Positions 46,041-54,772 of a stretch of DNA of 64,000 nt are shown piece by piece. Source of the DNA: Sphingobacteriaceae bacterium DW12 (GTDB lineage Bacteria > Bacteroidota > Bacteroidia > Sphingobacteriales > Sphingobacteriaceae). Within the stretch, counting starts at the first letter, position 1. Every line of letters begins with the position of its first letter. Where the stretch lies: assembly GCA_000783305.1 (NCBI GenBank), contig JROE01000007.1:62001-126000 (forward strand). The letters run 5' to 3'. The position numbers and the translations under genes are program-made. Under the pieces are notes generated by a model, which was given only the letters and a program-made list of their open reading frames with translations, searched no databases and was not told the origin of the DNA.

Positions 46041-46173
46041 TTCGACAATTTTAAGTTGTAAAAATATGGTTTTTAACTCTAAAGGTCAAGTGCCATAGCG
46101 GTTTTTAATATTAATTTGATAAAACTTGGTTTTGAAGCTGTAATTTAATCATATGTTCGGTGGCAAAAATTAG

Positions 46174-46181
46174 TAACTTCG
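46174..46181 (+). promoter_or_regulatory. -7 box TAACTTCG, leaderless start for the lolD operon
   Basis: One mismatch to TAnnTTTG. It ends 4 bases before the ATG at 46186, the same spacing as in other leaderless starts here. Confidence 0.45.
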
Positions 46182-46185
46182 CTGT

Positions 46186-46845
46186 ATGATGTTACAAGCA
46201 AAGGGTATTCACAAGTCCTACGGCGACCTCACAATCTTGAAGGGGGTTGACCTGGAAGTCGATAAGGGAGAGATTGTCACCATTGTAGGAGCGTCGGGTG
46301 CAGGTAAAAGCACGTTGTTACACATCATTGGTACACTGGACAAATCTGATTCTGGCGAAGTGTGGATTGATGGTGTAAAGGTTAGTGAACTCAATGAAAA
46401 GAAGCTAAGTGCTTTTCGCAATCAGCATATTGGTTTTGTATTTCAATTCCATCACTTATTACCTGAATTTACAGCTTTAGAGAATATTTGTATACCAGCA
46501 TTTATAAATGGTGTATCCAAAAAGGAAGCCGAATCCAAGGCTTTGGAACTAATGGAACTTCTTGGAGTTGCTCATCGTGCTGGACACAAGCCATCCGCAA
46601 TGTCTGGAGGAGAACAACAACGGGTGTCTGTAGCAAGGGCACTCATCAACAATCCATCTATTGTTTTGGCAGATGAACCTTCGGGGAATCTGGATTCCGA
46701 AAATGCGACAGCTCTTCACCAATTGTTTTTTGATTTGCGAGACCAAATGAATCAGACTTTCGTTATCGTCACTCATAACGATGAATTGGCAAATATCTCC
46801 GATCGTATCGTGCATATGAGAGACGGAAACATAGTATTAAGTTAA
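46186..46845 (+). CDS. lolD: LolD/MacB-type ABC transporter ATP-binding protein
   Basis: A 219-residue ATPase: Walker A GASGAGKS, the Q-loop [15 protein letters not shown], signature [15 protein letters not shown], Walker [13 protein letters not shown] and the H-loop VTHN. It resembles LolD, which powers lipoprotein release from the inner membrane. The LolC/E partner is not in the operon. A second ATG is immediately in-frame (46189). The stop TAA abuts the next ATG. Confidence 0.88.
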   Translation: MMLQAKGIHKSYGDLTILKGVDLEVDKGEIVTIVGASGAGKSTLLHIIGTLDKSDSGEVWIDGVKVSELNEKKLSAFRNQHIGFVFQFHHLLPEFTALENICIPAFINGVSKKEAESKALELMELLGVAHRAGHKPSAMSGGEQQRVSVARALINNPSIVLADEPSGNLDSENATALHQLFFDLRDQMNQTFVIVTHNDELANISDRIVHMRDGNIVLS

Positions 46846-47334
46846 ATGACTAAAAAGATATTAATCACATACGGGACTAGGCCATTTGGCCAACGTATTG
46901 CACAACTGCTGTCCGAAAAATTGACTGTCCAACTCGTCTCTTGCGAAGCTGTTCCAGATTTGTTTGTGAAGTCCGGACGCGTAAAAGTGATTCCGCATGG
47001 TGTAAACCCCACTTATGCTCACGAATTGTTAAAAGTATGCTTGGATTTAGAGATAGACTATGTATTGCCTTTGGGGAGATCCGAAATAGAAACTTTGACA
47101 GGTAACGCAATCTTGTTTGAAGAATACGGAATCCAGGTATTGCTACCCTCCAAAGAGCTGCTTAATGAAATATTTCTAATTGAGAATCCAGAACGAGGGT
47201 TGGAAATCAATATTCTCAAAGAAGGAATGGATTTCTTGTCAGACCAACGGCTGTTAGACAATCAGTATTCGGGAGTGCTTGCTTTGTCCGATTCGGGAGA
47301 ACACGCCTCGCTTTGTATAGTTTCAGATAAATAG
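46846..47334 (+). CDS. Lone pre-ATP-grasp-like (Rossmann) protein
   Basis: A 162-residue protein. The start KKILITYGTRPFGQRIAQLL is a Rossmann-type nucleotide pattern. DYVLPLGRSEIETLTGNAILFEEYGIQVLLPSKELLNEIF resembles the end of the N-terminal domain of ATP-grasp ligases, just before the catalytic part. The catalytic domain is absent, so it could be an orphan binding domain. Tightly coupled: no gap to lolD and 1 base to the HAD-like gene. Confidence 0.65.
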   Translation: MTKKILITYGTRPFGQRIAQLLSEKLTVQLVSCEAVPDLFVKSGRVKVIPHGVNPTYAHELLKVCLDLEIDYVLPLGRSEIETLTGNAILFEEYGIQVLLPSKELLNEIFLIENPERGLEINILKEGMDFLSDQRLLDNQYSGVLALSDSGEHASLCIVSDK

Positions 47335-47335
47335 T

Positions 47336-47884
47336 ATGATAGCTTACAAGGAATTTCCACACAACGCTAAAATGTTCCTTTTTGAATTGGATGACGTGTT
47401 GTTTCCAAAAAAAGATTATTTACTGCAAGTTTACTACTTATTCGCAAACTATGTCGAGTTCAATGAATCTAGACCCCTTGCAGGGGCGATGACTACTTTT
47501 ATGCGTGATAATTATCTCTCGGAGGGTGATACAGATTTGTTTGATAAAATAAAGTCTAAATTTGACTTAGATGAGCAGTACCGTCATCAATTTGGTCGTA
47601 TTCAAGTGCATGCGCAGCTTCCTTTAAAGCTTCTACTTGCTCCAGACGGGGTCAGACTAATTCGTGATTTAAAGAGTAATGACAAGCAGATGGCTATACT
47701 GACTAAAGGTAATCCATTGGAACAACTCAATAAAATGAAGCATATGGATTGGCAAGGATTAGATAAAGGGTTGAAAGTCTACTTTTTAGATGAGTTGAAC
47801 TTCAGAAATATAGAGCCAATTGGTTATATTGCAGATGAATTTGGTATCAAACCTGAGGAAATTGTATGCGTTCGTAATGAATAG
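47336..47884 (+). CDS. Degenerate HAD-like protein
   Basis: A 182-residue HAD-fold protein. Motif I reads FLFELDDVLFP: the nucleophile Asp of DxD is Glu. Motif II (MAILTKGN) is present, and the end YIADEFGIKPEEIVCVRNE* stops at the motif IV position, where a VGDx sequence is expected. In another frame, codons continue as NSRIHLCVESNI and stop at 47916-47918, overlapping the next ATG as ATGA. Either the protein has lost phosphatase activity or a frameshift has trimmed it; both are possible. A length of about 195 would be normal. Confidence 0.7.
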   Translation: MIAYKEFPHNAKMFLFELDDVLFPKKDYLLQVYYLFANYVEFNESRPLAGAMTTFMRDNYLSEGDTDLFDKIKSKFDLDEQYRHQFGRIQVHAQLPLKLLLAPDGVRLIRDLKSNDKQMAILTKGNPLEQLNKMKHMDWQGLDKGLKVYFLDELNFRNIEPIGYIADEFGIKPEEIVCVRNE

Positions 47885-47914
47885 TCGTATTCACCTCTGT
47901 GTAGAATCTAATAT

Positions 47915-49480
47915 ATGATAAATAAAATCTGCGTTATCTTGATAGTGGTGCTGGCGACTTCTTGTATGACAGCGTGTACCAAAACGACAAATGTTAAGCC
48001 TGATGAAGGGGCCAAGTCGTCATCGTCTCGATCCTCCGATCGTGTATCTAATGGAGATTATTATACTGAGGAGGACCTCATCAAACAGGATGTCCTTTAT
48101 TACACAAAGCTATTTTCTCTTTGGACTGACAATATACCTCCACAGAATGTTGTAGAGGACAGAGAGATTTTACATTCCTATACGAAAGATTTCAGGGACG
48201 GTGAAGAGGTATTGAGTCATTTGATGAGTTTTACGCCCCCATTCATGGGCAAGCCTATCGATCGTTATAGTTTCTTGGATAGAGAAGGCGAGGTGAGCAA
48301 TGAGATTCAAGACGGCGTCAGTTCCAGCTACGGGTTATATGTGTTTTATCTACGAACGAGTACTTCTGGAAATAATTCGGATTTGTACATTCGAATGGTA
48401 GATAAAAATTCTCCAGCTTACGCTGCTGGTTTGCGCCGAGGAGATCGGATTTTGAGTATCAATGGCAATACCAATATTGATTACAATACACAAAAAGCCC
48501 AAGATTTTAGAATGGTGGATGATGCCATTTACTACTCAAAGAGCTTATCTTTAAAAATTGTCAATCCTGCGGGTGCTACTAAGGATATCCAATTGACGAG
48601 CACGTTGTATGATATGGATCCAATCTTGAGTTCGAAGGTGTTTGAGCAGAACGGTAAGAAAATCGGATATTTGGCATTCAATTCATTTGTAAGTGTAAAT
48701 GTCAATGGCGTTAATTCGGCTATGTATACAGCATTTGAACAAGTATTTCGGACCTTCGAACGGGATAATATCTCAGAGCTGATTGTCGATATCCGTTATA
48801 ATGGGGGAGGAGCTGTAAATACTGCGGAGTACTTGGCCAATTATCTTGCACCAGCTTCTGCCAATGGTCAACGTATGTTGAGCTACAAGGTGAACAGGAC
48901 GATGGTGGAGTGGGGAGATACTAAAGAGGGAGCTGAGTTTGGACCTGTTAATTTTTTAAGAAAAGGAAAGTTGAATTTAGGAAAGGTTTATTTTTTAGTT
49001 ACGAATTCTACAGCCTCGGCTAGCGAACTTTTAATTAACGTATTGAAGCCTTATTTTGGAAGCAATTTGTTGATAATTGGAACATATGGTTTGGATAGCG
49101 AGGGAGCTCGTATTCCCGAAAACACCTACGGGAAGCCTGTTGGTTTTTTTGGATATCGAATTGTTAATGATAAAACAGATCTCTTCGTAACCTCCTTTCA
49201 GATGTTTAATCGAGACAATTATGGCGACTATTTTAATGGTTTAGTACCCGATCGTCACACGTCCGAAGATTACTTCAAGGATTTTGGCGATCCTCAGGAG
49301 GGCATGATTGCCGAGGCATTGACTTACAGTGCTACAGGAAATTGGGTTTTAGCCAATGCTAGGGTTGCAATAGCATCTGCCAATAAGGTGAAGAACGAGC
49401 GGAATCAACGAGTCCGATTTTTAGAGAAAAATCGGCATATGAAGGGGATGTATAAGTTTAAAGAAGCTCCTATGAAATAG
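47915..49480 (+). CDS. S41-family lipoprotein peptidase with PDZ domain
   Basis: A 521-residue exported protein, probably a lipoprotein (signal ending ATSCMTAC). After a short Ser-rich linker come a helical region, a PDZ domain (YIRMVDKNSPAYAAGLRRGDRILSINGN, about 155-210) and the S41 core (IGYLAFNSFV; LIVDIRYNGGG; TNSTASASELLINVLKP, with the catalytic Ser in SASE). Tail-specific proteases of this group cut periplasmic proteins. Fourth gene of the lolD operon. Confidence 0.85.
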   Translation: MINKICVILIVVLATSCMTACTKTTNVKPDEGAKSSSSRSSDRVSNGDYYTEEDLIKQDVLYYTKLFSLWTDNIPPQNVVEDREILHSYTKDFRDGEEVLSHLMSFTPPFMGKPIDRYSFLDREGEVSNEIQDGVSSSYGLYVFYLRTSTSGNNSDLYIRMVDKNSPAYAAGLRRGDRILSINGNTNIDYNTQKAQDFRMVDDAIYYSKSLSLKIVNPAGATKDIQLTSTLYDMDPILSSKVFEQNGKKIGYLAFNSFVSVNVNGVNSAMYTAFEQVFRTFERDNISELIVDIRYNGGGAVNTAEYLANYLAPASANGQRMLSYKVNRTMVEWGDTKEGAEFGPVNFLRKGKLNLGKVYFLVTNSTASASELLINVLKPYFGSNLLIIGTYGLDSEGARIPENTYGKPVGFFGYRIVNDKTDLFVTSFQMFNRDNYGDYFNGLVPDRHTSEDYFKDFGDPQEGMIAEALTYSATGNWVLANARVAIASANKVKNERNQRVRFLEKNRHMKGMYKFKEAPMK

Positions 49481-49527
49481 TGGCAAATGTTGCCAAGATT
49501 TGTTATTTTGCGAAAGAGGATAGATTT

Positions 49528-50544
49528 ATGAACGATATGAAGAAAGAAAAACCGACCACAATAAAAGAGATTGCTCGAAAATTGAAGATATCGCCTTCTA
49601 CCGTTTCTCGCGCGTTGAATGATCATCCAAGTATTGGGTTGGTAACCACGATGCGTGTCAAGAAAATGGCCGAAGAGATGAATTACGAGCCTAATCAAAC
49701 AGCCATATTTTTTAAGCAGAGAAAAACATTTACGATAGGAGTTGTCGTGCCAAGTCTTTCCGAACCATTCTTTTCTGCGGCAATCAGCGAAATTGAAAAT
49801 TTTGCGAACGAACATAAATATACGGTCATCATGGGGCAGTCCTTGGATGATGCTCAACGCGAGCTTCGTATCCTGCAGACACTTAAAAAACATCGCGTAG
49901 ATGGTGTCTTGATGTCTATGGGGAAGAATACGAATAATATGGATTTTATCAAAAATTTGGAGGAATCCGAAATACCAATTGTATTCTTTGACTGCGTTCC
50001 AGATTTGAATGATATAGATCGTGTAGAATGTGATTTGGCTACAGGAATCTATGAAGCTATTGACGCATTTGTGTCGAGAGGACATCAAAAAATTGCGTTG
50101 ATCAATGGTCCTGATACACTTTTAGCAGCTGAAGAGCGAAAACTGGCTTATATAAAAGGATTAAGGAAAAATGATATTGCCTTCGACGAACGCTATTTGG
50201 TGAATACAGACTTGACTGAAGAGGGGAATGAAGAGGCTATGAATCGGCTATTGAGTCTTTCGGACCGCCCTTCTGCCATACTCTCATTTAGTGATTTTGT
50301 CACCTTAGATGTAATGAAATTTGCTCGTCAAAAGGGAATTTCTATAAATCAGGATATACATTTCATTAGCTTTGCCAATTATCCACTATGGAAGTATATG
50401 GAAAATCCTCCAATGGGAAGTATCGAACAGTTTCCTGGGCAACAGGCTAAAAAGGCCGCCGAAATATTGTTTGAAAGATTGGAGAATAAGGAAGGTTTGG
50501 CTCCTCAACAATATATATTCAAATCACGTTTGATTTTACAATAA
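49528..50544 (+). CDS. LacI-family transcriptional regulator
   Basis: A 338-residue repressor. The helix-turn-helix TIKEIARKLKISPSTVSRAL and hinge (NYEPNQTA) are followed by a periplasmic-binding-protein-like ligand domain (FTIGVVVPSLSEPFFSAAISEIENFA; SDRPSAILSFSDFVTLDVMKFA; SIEQFPGQQAKKAAEILFERL). The ATG at 49528 fits LacI proteins better than a GTG at 49480, which overlaps the upstream stop. No adjacent sugar genes, so the ligand and targets are unknown. Confidence 0.9.
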   Translation: MNDMKKEKPTTIKEIARKLKISPSTVSRALNDHPSIGLVTTMRVKKMAEEMNYEPNQTAIFFKQRKTFTIGVVVPSLSEPFFSAAISEIENFANEHKYTVIMGQSLDDAQRELRILQTLKKHRVDGVLMSMGKNTNNMDFIKNLEESEIPIVFFDCVPDLNDIDRVECDLATGIYEAIDAFVSRGHQKIALINGPDTLLAAEERKLAYIKGLRKNDIAFDERYLVNTDLTEEGNEEAMNRLLSLSDRPSAILSFSDFVTLDVMKFARQKGISINQDIHFISFANYPLWKYMENPPMGSIEQFPGQQAKKAAEILFERLENKEGLAPQQYIFKSRLILQ

Positions 50545-50580
50545 CAAGAAAAGCCTTCCATTTTGGAAGGCTTTTCTTGT
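50544..50580 (+). terminator. Terminator after the LacI gene
   Basis: A 17-base perfect stem (50544-50560 with 50564-50580) and a 3-base loop, followed by a T-rich run. It also lies downstream of lpd on the other strand and may serve both. Confidence 0.85.
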
Positions 50581-50597
50581 TTCTATTTTTCCCATGA

Positions 50598-51986
50598 CTA
50601 CAGATGGATGACTTCATCATAAGCATCTGCACATGCTTCCATAATCGCCTCACTCATTGTTGGGTGAGGGTGAATGGATTTAATCATTTCGTGACCTGTT
50701 GTCTCTAATTTACGTGCTACAACGATTTCGGCAATCATTTCTGTGACATTGGCACCAATCATATGTGCGCCTAGTAATTCACCATATTTAGCATCGAATA
50801 TAACTTTCACAAATCCGTCTTTTACGCCAGCAGCGGATGCTTTTCCTGATGCTGAGAATGGGAATTTACCGATTTTAAGTTCATATCCAGCCTCTTTAGC
50901 TGCTTTTTCAGTATACCCTACCGAAGCGATTTCTGGCGAACAGTAGGTACATCCTGGGATATTGTTGTAATCGATAGCTTCCACGTGTAGACCTTTAATT
51001 TTCTCTACACATGTAATCGCTTCGGCTGATGCTACGTGAGCAAGAGCCTGTCCTTTTACAATATCTCCGATAGCATATACCCCATCGATGTTTGTTTTGT
51101 AAAAATCGTCAACCAATACTCGACCTTTATCTGTTTTTACACCGACTTCCTCAAGACCGATATTTTCAATATTAGGTGTAATACCCACTGCTGAAAGCAC
51201 GATTTCTGCCTCAAGGATTTCGACCCCTTTGGCGGTTTTGATACTCACTTTGCTCAGGTCACCTTTTGTATCTACGGATTGTACTTCTGATTTTGTCAGA
51301 ATGTTAATTCCAGCTTTCTTCAGACTTTTTTCTAATTGTTTGGAAACTTCTTCGTCTTCAACAGGGACAACTCTATCCATGAACTCAACGATGGTCACCT
51401 GTGTACCCATTGCGTTGTAGAAATAAGCAAACTCTACTCCAATAGCACCTGAACCCACGACTATCATCGACTTAGGCTTTTGTGGAAGTGTCAAAGCTTG
51501 TCTATATCCGATGATTTTTTTGCCGTCTTGCGGTAAGTTTGGAAGTTCGCGAGAGCGGGCACCAGTTGCCAGTATCGTGTGCTTAGCGCTATATTCTTTC
51601 GTAGTTCCATCGGCAGCTTTGACCTCAATTTTGCCGCCCTTTTTAATCTTACCTACTCCGTTGATGACGTCGATTTTATTCTTCTTCATCAAGAACTGTA
51701 TACCTTTGCTCATCCCATCAGCAACACCACGACTCCTTTTTACGATAGCATCAAAGTCAGCCTCACCGCCTTGGACTTTAATCCCATATTCCTCAGCATG
51801 GTTGAGATATTCGAATACCTGAGCACTCTTGATTAACGCTTTTGTTGGGATACAACCCCAGTTAAGACAAATTCCTCCTAAGGATTCGCGTTCTACGATA
51901 GCCGTTTTGAAACCTAGTTGCGCAGCTCTGATGGCAGCAACATAACCTCCGGGTCCACTACCAATTACAATGATGTCGTAATTCAT
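50598..51986 (-). CDS. Dihydrolipoyl dehydrogenase, paralogue 1
   Basis: A 462-residue flavoprotein with an FAD site (DIIVIGSGPGGYVAAIRAAQLG), a redox disulfide (GGICLNWGCIPTKALI), an NAD site (SMIVVGSGAIGVEFAYFYNAMG) and the C-terminal HPHPTMSEAIMEA (catalytic His-Glu). It reoxidises lipoamide in 2-oxoacid dehydrogenase complexes. The start is the ATG at 51986; a longer frame to 52034 is dismissed. A second copy lies at 53229-54635, so they probably serve different complexes. Confidence 0.93.
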   Translation of the reverse strand: MNYDIIVIGSGPGGYVAAIRAAQLGFKTAIVERESLGGICLNWGCIPTKALIKSAQVFEYLNHAEEYGIKVQGGEADFDAIVKRSRGVADGMSKGIQFLMKKNKIDVINGVGKIKKGGKIEVKAADGTTKEYSAKHTILATGARSRELPNLPQDGKKIIGYRQALTLPQKPKSMIVVGSGAIGVEFAYFYNAMGTQVTIVEFMDRVVPVEDEEVSKQLEKSLKKAGINILTKSEVQSVDTKGDLSKVSIKTAKGVEILEAEIVLSAVGITPNIENIGLEEVGVKTDKGRVLVDDFYKTNIDGVYAIGDIVKGQALAHVASAEAITCVEKIKGLHVEAIDYNNIPGCTYCSPEIASVGYTEKAAKEAGYELKIGKFPFSASGKASAAGVKDGFVKVIFDAKYGELLGAHMIGANVTEMIAEIVVARKLETTGHEMIKSIHPHPTMSEAIMEACADAYDEVIHL

Positions 51987-52153
51987 ATGTATACTATTTG
52001 TTTTTGTAAAGGCTATATGGAATATCCCAATCACACTTTTTAGCGTTGGAGTCGTTTAGCACTCCATGGATATTTCATAAGATAATTCCTTCAGTTGATT
52101 TTATTTTGTTAACAAACCCGCTTCCCTTACTAGACTGGGAGCATAATTACCTC

Positions 52154-52161
52154 CAAATGTA
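52154..52161 (-). promoter_or_regulatory. -7 box TACATTTG for lpd
   Basis: A perfect TAnnTTTG match; it predicts a leader of about 160 bases before the ATG at 51986. Confidence 0.45.
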
Positions 52162-52296
52162 CGTATAATTTTTTAATCCTTCATCGGCTTTAAACTCAAT
52201 AATTCGGCCGAAATCGATAAGGTAGGTCTTCCTCTTTTTTTTGTCACCCCTTGGTCAAAGAGATATTTAGAGCAATCTACATGTGACAATAAATCT

Positions 52297-52304
52297 TATT
52301 TTTG
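52297..52304 (+). promoter_or_regulatory. -7 box TATTTTTG for the DUF3817 gene
   Basis: A perfect TAnnTTTG match 18 bases before the ATG at 52323. It overlaps the alternative TTG start at 52302 and so supports the ATG. Confidence 0.5.
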
Positions 52305-52322
52305 AAGTTTGATACTATAGAT

Positions 52323-52625
52323 ATGCTTAGACTCTTTCAACAAATCGCCCTTTGGGAAGCTATTTCCACTGTTCTTTTATTTTTTTTGGCGATGCCGCTC
52401 AAATATTTCGGAGATATTCCTGAAGCTGTCCGTATTGCGGGCTCCATTCACGGTTTTTTAGTTGTGATATTTGTCGTGATGTTGATTGTATGCACCATAG
52501 AGTATAAATGGTCCATTATGAAGGCCGTCAAATATTTTGTCATCTCATTAATTCCAATTGTTTCGTTTTGGGTAGAGATTGATCTTAAAAAGGAAATAGC
52601 CAAAAATAGAAAAGGAGTTGCTTAG
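52323..52625 (+). CDS. DUF3817-family membrane protein
   Basis: A 100-residue protein with three hydrophobic helices. It starts LRLFQQIALWEAISTVLLFFLAMPLKYF and contains SIHGFLVVIFVVMLIV and PIVSFWVEIDLKKE, the DUF3817 pattern. Function unknown. The ATG at 52323 is preferred to a TTG at 52302 that overlaps the promoter box. Confidence 0.85.
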   Translation: MLRLFQQIALWEAISTVLLFFLAMPLKYFGDIPEAVRIAGSIHGFLVVIFVVMLIVCTIEYKWSIMKAVKYFVISLIPIVSFWVEIDLKKEIAKNRKGVA

Positions 52626-52699
52626 TAAGCGACCCCTTTTCTATAGATTAATACCATCTTAGGATACGGAAACTACTACCTTAAAGTCTAAGGGAACAG

Positions 52700-53104
52700 T
52701 TACTCTGATTTTTTGATGCTTTCGATCCCCATATAAGCATAGGTGATTTCTTTTTTGCCATGTGGCGTAGGTATCCCTTCTTCATTTAGATTCACGAACA
52801 CTAATTTTTCTATCGATAGGATTGTTTTTCTCGTTATTTTGTTGCGCACTTCGCATTTCATAGTCAAAGAAGTTTGTCCAAAAGCGGTCGCTTCAATTCC
52901 TAGTTCTATTATATCCCCTTGTTTGGCAGAACTTACAAAATTGATTTCAGAGATATACTTGGTTACAACAAATGGGTTGCCCAATTGTACAATGGCATAG
53001 ATAACCGCTTCTTCATCAATCCATCGCAAGAGCGTCCCCCCGAATAGCGTACCATTGGGATTGAGATCTTCAGGTTTAATCCACTTTCTAGTGTAAAAAT
53101 TCAT
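52700..53104 (-). CDS. Hotdog-fold acyl-CoA thioesterase
   Basis: A 134-residue YciA-like thioesterase with the signature DLNPNGTLFGGTLLRWIDEEAVIYA (Asn and Asp/Glu catalytic region) and TKYISEINFVSSAKQGDIIELG. It hydrolyses acyl-CoA; chain-length preference is not predictable. It lies between the two lpd genes. Confidence 0.88.
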   Translation of the reverse strand: MNFYTRKWIKPEDLNPNGTLFGGTLLRWIDEEAVIYAIVQLGNPFVVTKYISEINFVSSAKQGDIIELGIEATAFGQTSLTMKCEVRNKITRKTILSIEKLVFVNLNEEGIPTPHGKKEITYAYMGIESIKKSE

Positions 53105-53192
53105 GGTAATTCAGTGTTTAAGATAAGCGTGCTGGTATAGTAATTAATGCACATTTTGGGTCAGATAATCTTAGCATTAAGACGCTTAAAAA

Positions 53193-53220
53193 AGAAGGGC
53201 AAAAATTGTTTTGCCCTTCT
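53193..53220 (-). terminator. Terminator after lpd paralogue 2
   Basis: A 12-base perfect stem (53193-53204 with 53209-53220) with loop ATTG, followed on the minus strand by TTTAAG. Confidence 0.8.
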
Positions 53221-53228
53221 ATGTGTTT

Positions 53229-54635
53229 CTATGCGTGGATAGCTCGATTAGCTGTGGCAGCTAAGGCAGCTTCTTTCAATGCTTCTGTAAAAGTTGGGTG
53301 AGCATGGCAGATACGACCGATATCCTCAGCGGAAGCTCTATACTCCATTGCAACCACGGCTTCAGCAATCATGTCTGCAGCCCGTGGTCCAATCATATGT
53401 ATGCCCAATACTTCATCTGTTTCGACATCTGCCAATACTTTGACAAATCCGTCTGTATCCCCTGAAGCTTTGGCACGACCAGAAGCCTTGAAAGAAAATG
53501 ATCCAGCTTTGTATTTCTTTCCAGCTTCTTTCAACTGTTCTTCTGTTTGACCTACCGAAGCAACCTCTGGCCATGTATACACGACACCCGGAATCAAGTT
53601 GTAGTCAATATGTGGTTTTTGGCCTGCTATGAATTCGGCTACAACGACACCCTCATCTTCTGCTTTATGTGCCAGCATCGCACCAGTGATCACGTCACCA
53701 ATTGCATAGACGCCAGAAACAGCAGTTTCTAAGTGCTCGTTTACCGGAATCTTGTTGCCTCTTTCTTCTGTCTTGATTCCTATTTTATCTAAGCCTAACC
53801 CCTCGGTATAAGCTACACGTCCGACTGCCACTATACAATAATCGCCTTCTAGAGCTATGTTTTGGCCTTTAGTGTCTTCTGCAGTAACGGTTACTTTCTT
53901 TCCTTTAACAGAGGCTCCAGTTACTTTATGTCCCAACAGGAACTCCATGCCAAGAGATTTTTTTAAGACACGTTGCAACTCTTTACCTAAGCCACCATCC
54001 ATTGTGCTGATGATAGATTTCGCATATTCTACAACGGTTACTTTGGCGCCCAAACGAGCATATACTGAGCCTAACTCCAATCCGATGACGCCTCCGCCAA
54101 TGACAATGAGATTTTTAGGGATTTCAGTTAATGAAAGCGCTTCCGTTGAAGTAATGATACGTTTTTTGTCAACAGGTAGAAAAGGAAGTGCTGTAGGTTT
54201 AGAACCCGTTGCAATAATGACATTCTTTGTTGTCAATTGCTCTGTTGTTCCATCCTCTTTTGTAATCAATAGGGTATTCTTGTCTACAAAGGAGCCAATT
54301 CCTTGGAAGCTGTCGATTTTATTCTTTTTGAACAAGTAAGTGATACCTGCAGTATTTTGAGCAATGACATCATTTTTGCGAGCCATCATTTTGTTGATAT
54401 CAACTTTTAGATTGCTTAAGCTTATCCCATGGTTTTCGAAGCTATGGGCAGCATTGTGATAGTGCTCTGACGAATCGAGCAATGCTTTGGAAGGGATACA
54501 GCCCACATTTAGGCAAGTTCCTCCAAATGTACTATACTTTTCGATTACGGCTGTTTTTAAACCCAATTGCGCACAACGGATTGCAGCCACATATCCGCCT
54601 GGGCCACTACCGATTACTATGACGTCGTATTGCAT
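53229..54635 (-). CDS. lpdA: Dihydrolipoyl dehydrogenase, paralogue 2
   Basis: A 468-residue flavoprotein with FAD motif (DVIVIGSGPGGYVAAIRCAQLG), redox disulfide (GGTCLNVGCIPSKALLDSSEH), NAD motif (NLIVIGGGVIGLELGSVYARLG) and the C-terminal CHAHPTFTEALKEAA. The CLNVGCIPSKALL form and longer linker resemble the E3 of 2-oxoglutarate or branched-chain dehydrogenases. The other copy (50598-51986) has the CLNWGCIPTKAL form common in pyruvate dehydrogenase E3. Assignment to complexes is inference. Confidence 0.93.
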   Translation of the reverse strand: MQYDVIVIGSGPGGYVAAIRCAQLGLKTAVIEKYSTFGGTCLNVGCIPSKALLDSSEHYHNAAHSFENHGISLSNLKVDINKMMARKNDVIAQNTAGITYLFKKNKIDSFQGIGSFVDKNTLLITKEDGTTEQLTTKNVIIATGSKPTALPFLPVDKKRIITSTEALSLTEIPKNLIVIGGGVIGLELGSVYARLGAKVTVVEYAKSIISTMDGGLGKELQRVLKKSLGMEFLLGHKVTGASVKGKKVTVTAEDTKGQNIALEGDYCIVAVGRVAYTEGLGLDKIGIKTEERGNKIPVNEHLETAVSGVYAIGDVITGAMLAHKAEDEGVVVAEFIAGQKPHIDYNLIPGVVYTWPEVASVGQTEEQLKEAGKKYKAGSFSFKASGRAKASGDTDGFVKVLADVETDEVLGIHMIGPRAADMIAEAVVAMEYRASAEDIGRICHAHPTFTEALKEAALAATANRAIHA

Positions 54636-54659
54636 AAAGTTTGATTTTTATTTTGTTGT

Positions 54660-54667
54660 CAAAGTTA
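54660..54667 (-). promoter_or_regulatory. -7 box TAACTTTG for lpd paralogue 2
   Basis: A perfect TAnnTTTG match 24 bases before the ATG at 54635. Confidence 0.6.
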
Positions 54668-54725
54668 GTGATTATTAAGACTAATAAGGTAGTAACTGCT
54701 GAAAAATATAGCCGTTTTGACATAA

Positions 54726-54751
54726 AAAAGACGCCCCATAGGGCGTCTTTT
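54726..54751 (-). terminator. Terminator after the cupredoxin gene
   Basis: An 11-base stem (54726-54736 with 54741-54751) with loop CATA and T/A-rich flanks. Confidence 0.8.
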
Positions 54752-54772
54752 AAACGTTATAGCAAACTTTGA

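Larger units (their letters stand above)
51987..52322. other. Divergent intergenic region, lpd and DUF3817
   Basis: 336 bases without a gene. It holds a minus-strand -7 box (52154-52161, TACATTTG) for lpd and a plus-strand box (52297-52304, TATTTTTG) for the DUF3817 gene. The rest shows nothing I recognise. Confidence 0.55.

Noticed and set aside
49405-50088. A 227-codon minus-strand frame
   Set aside because: It is antisense to the LacI gene and the end of the S41 gene; the translation is unlike a protein.
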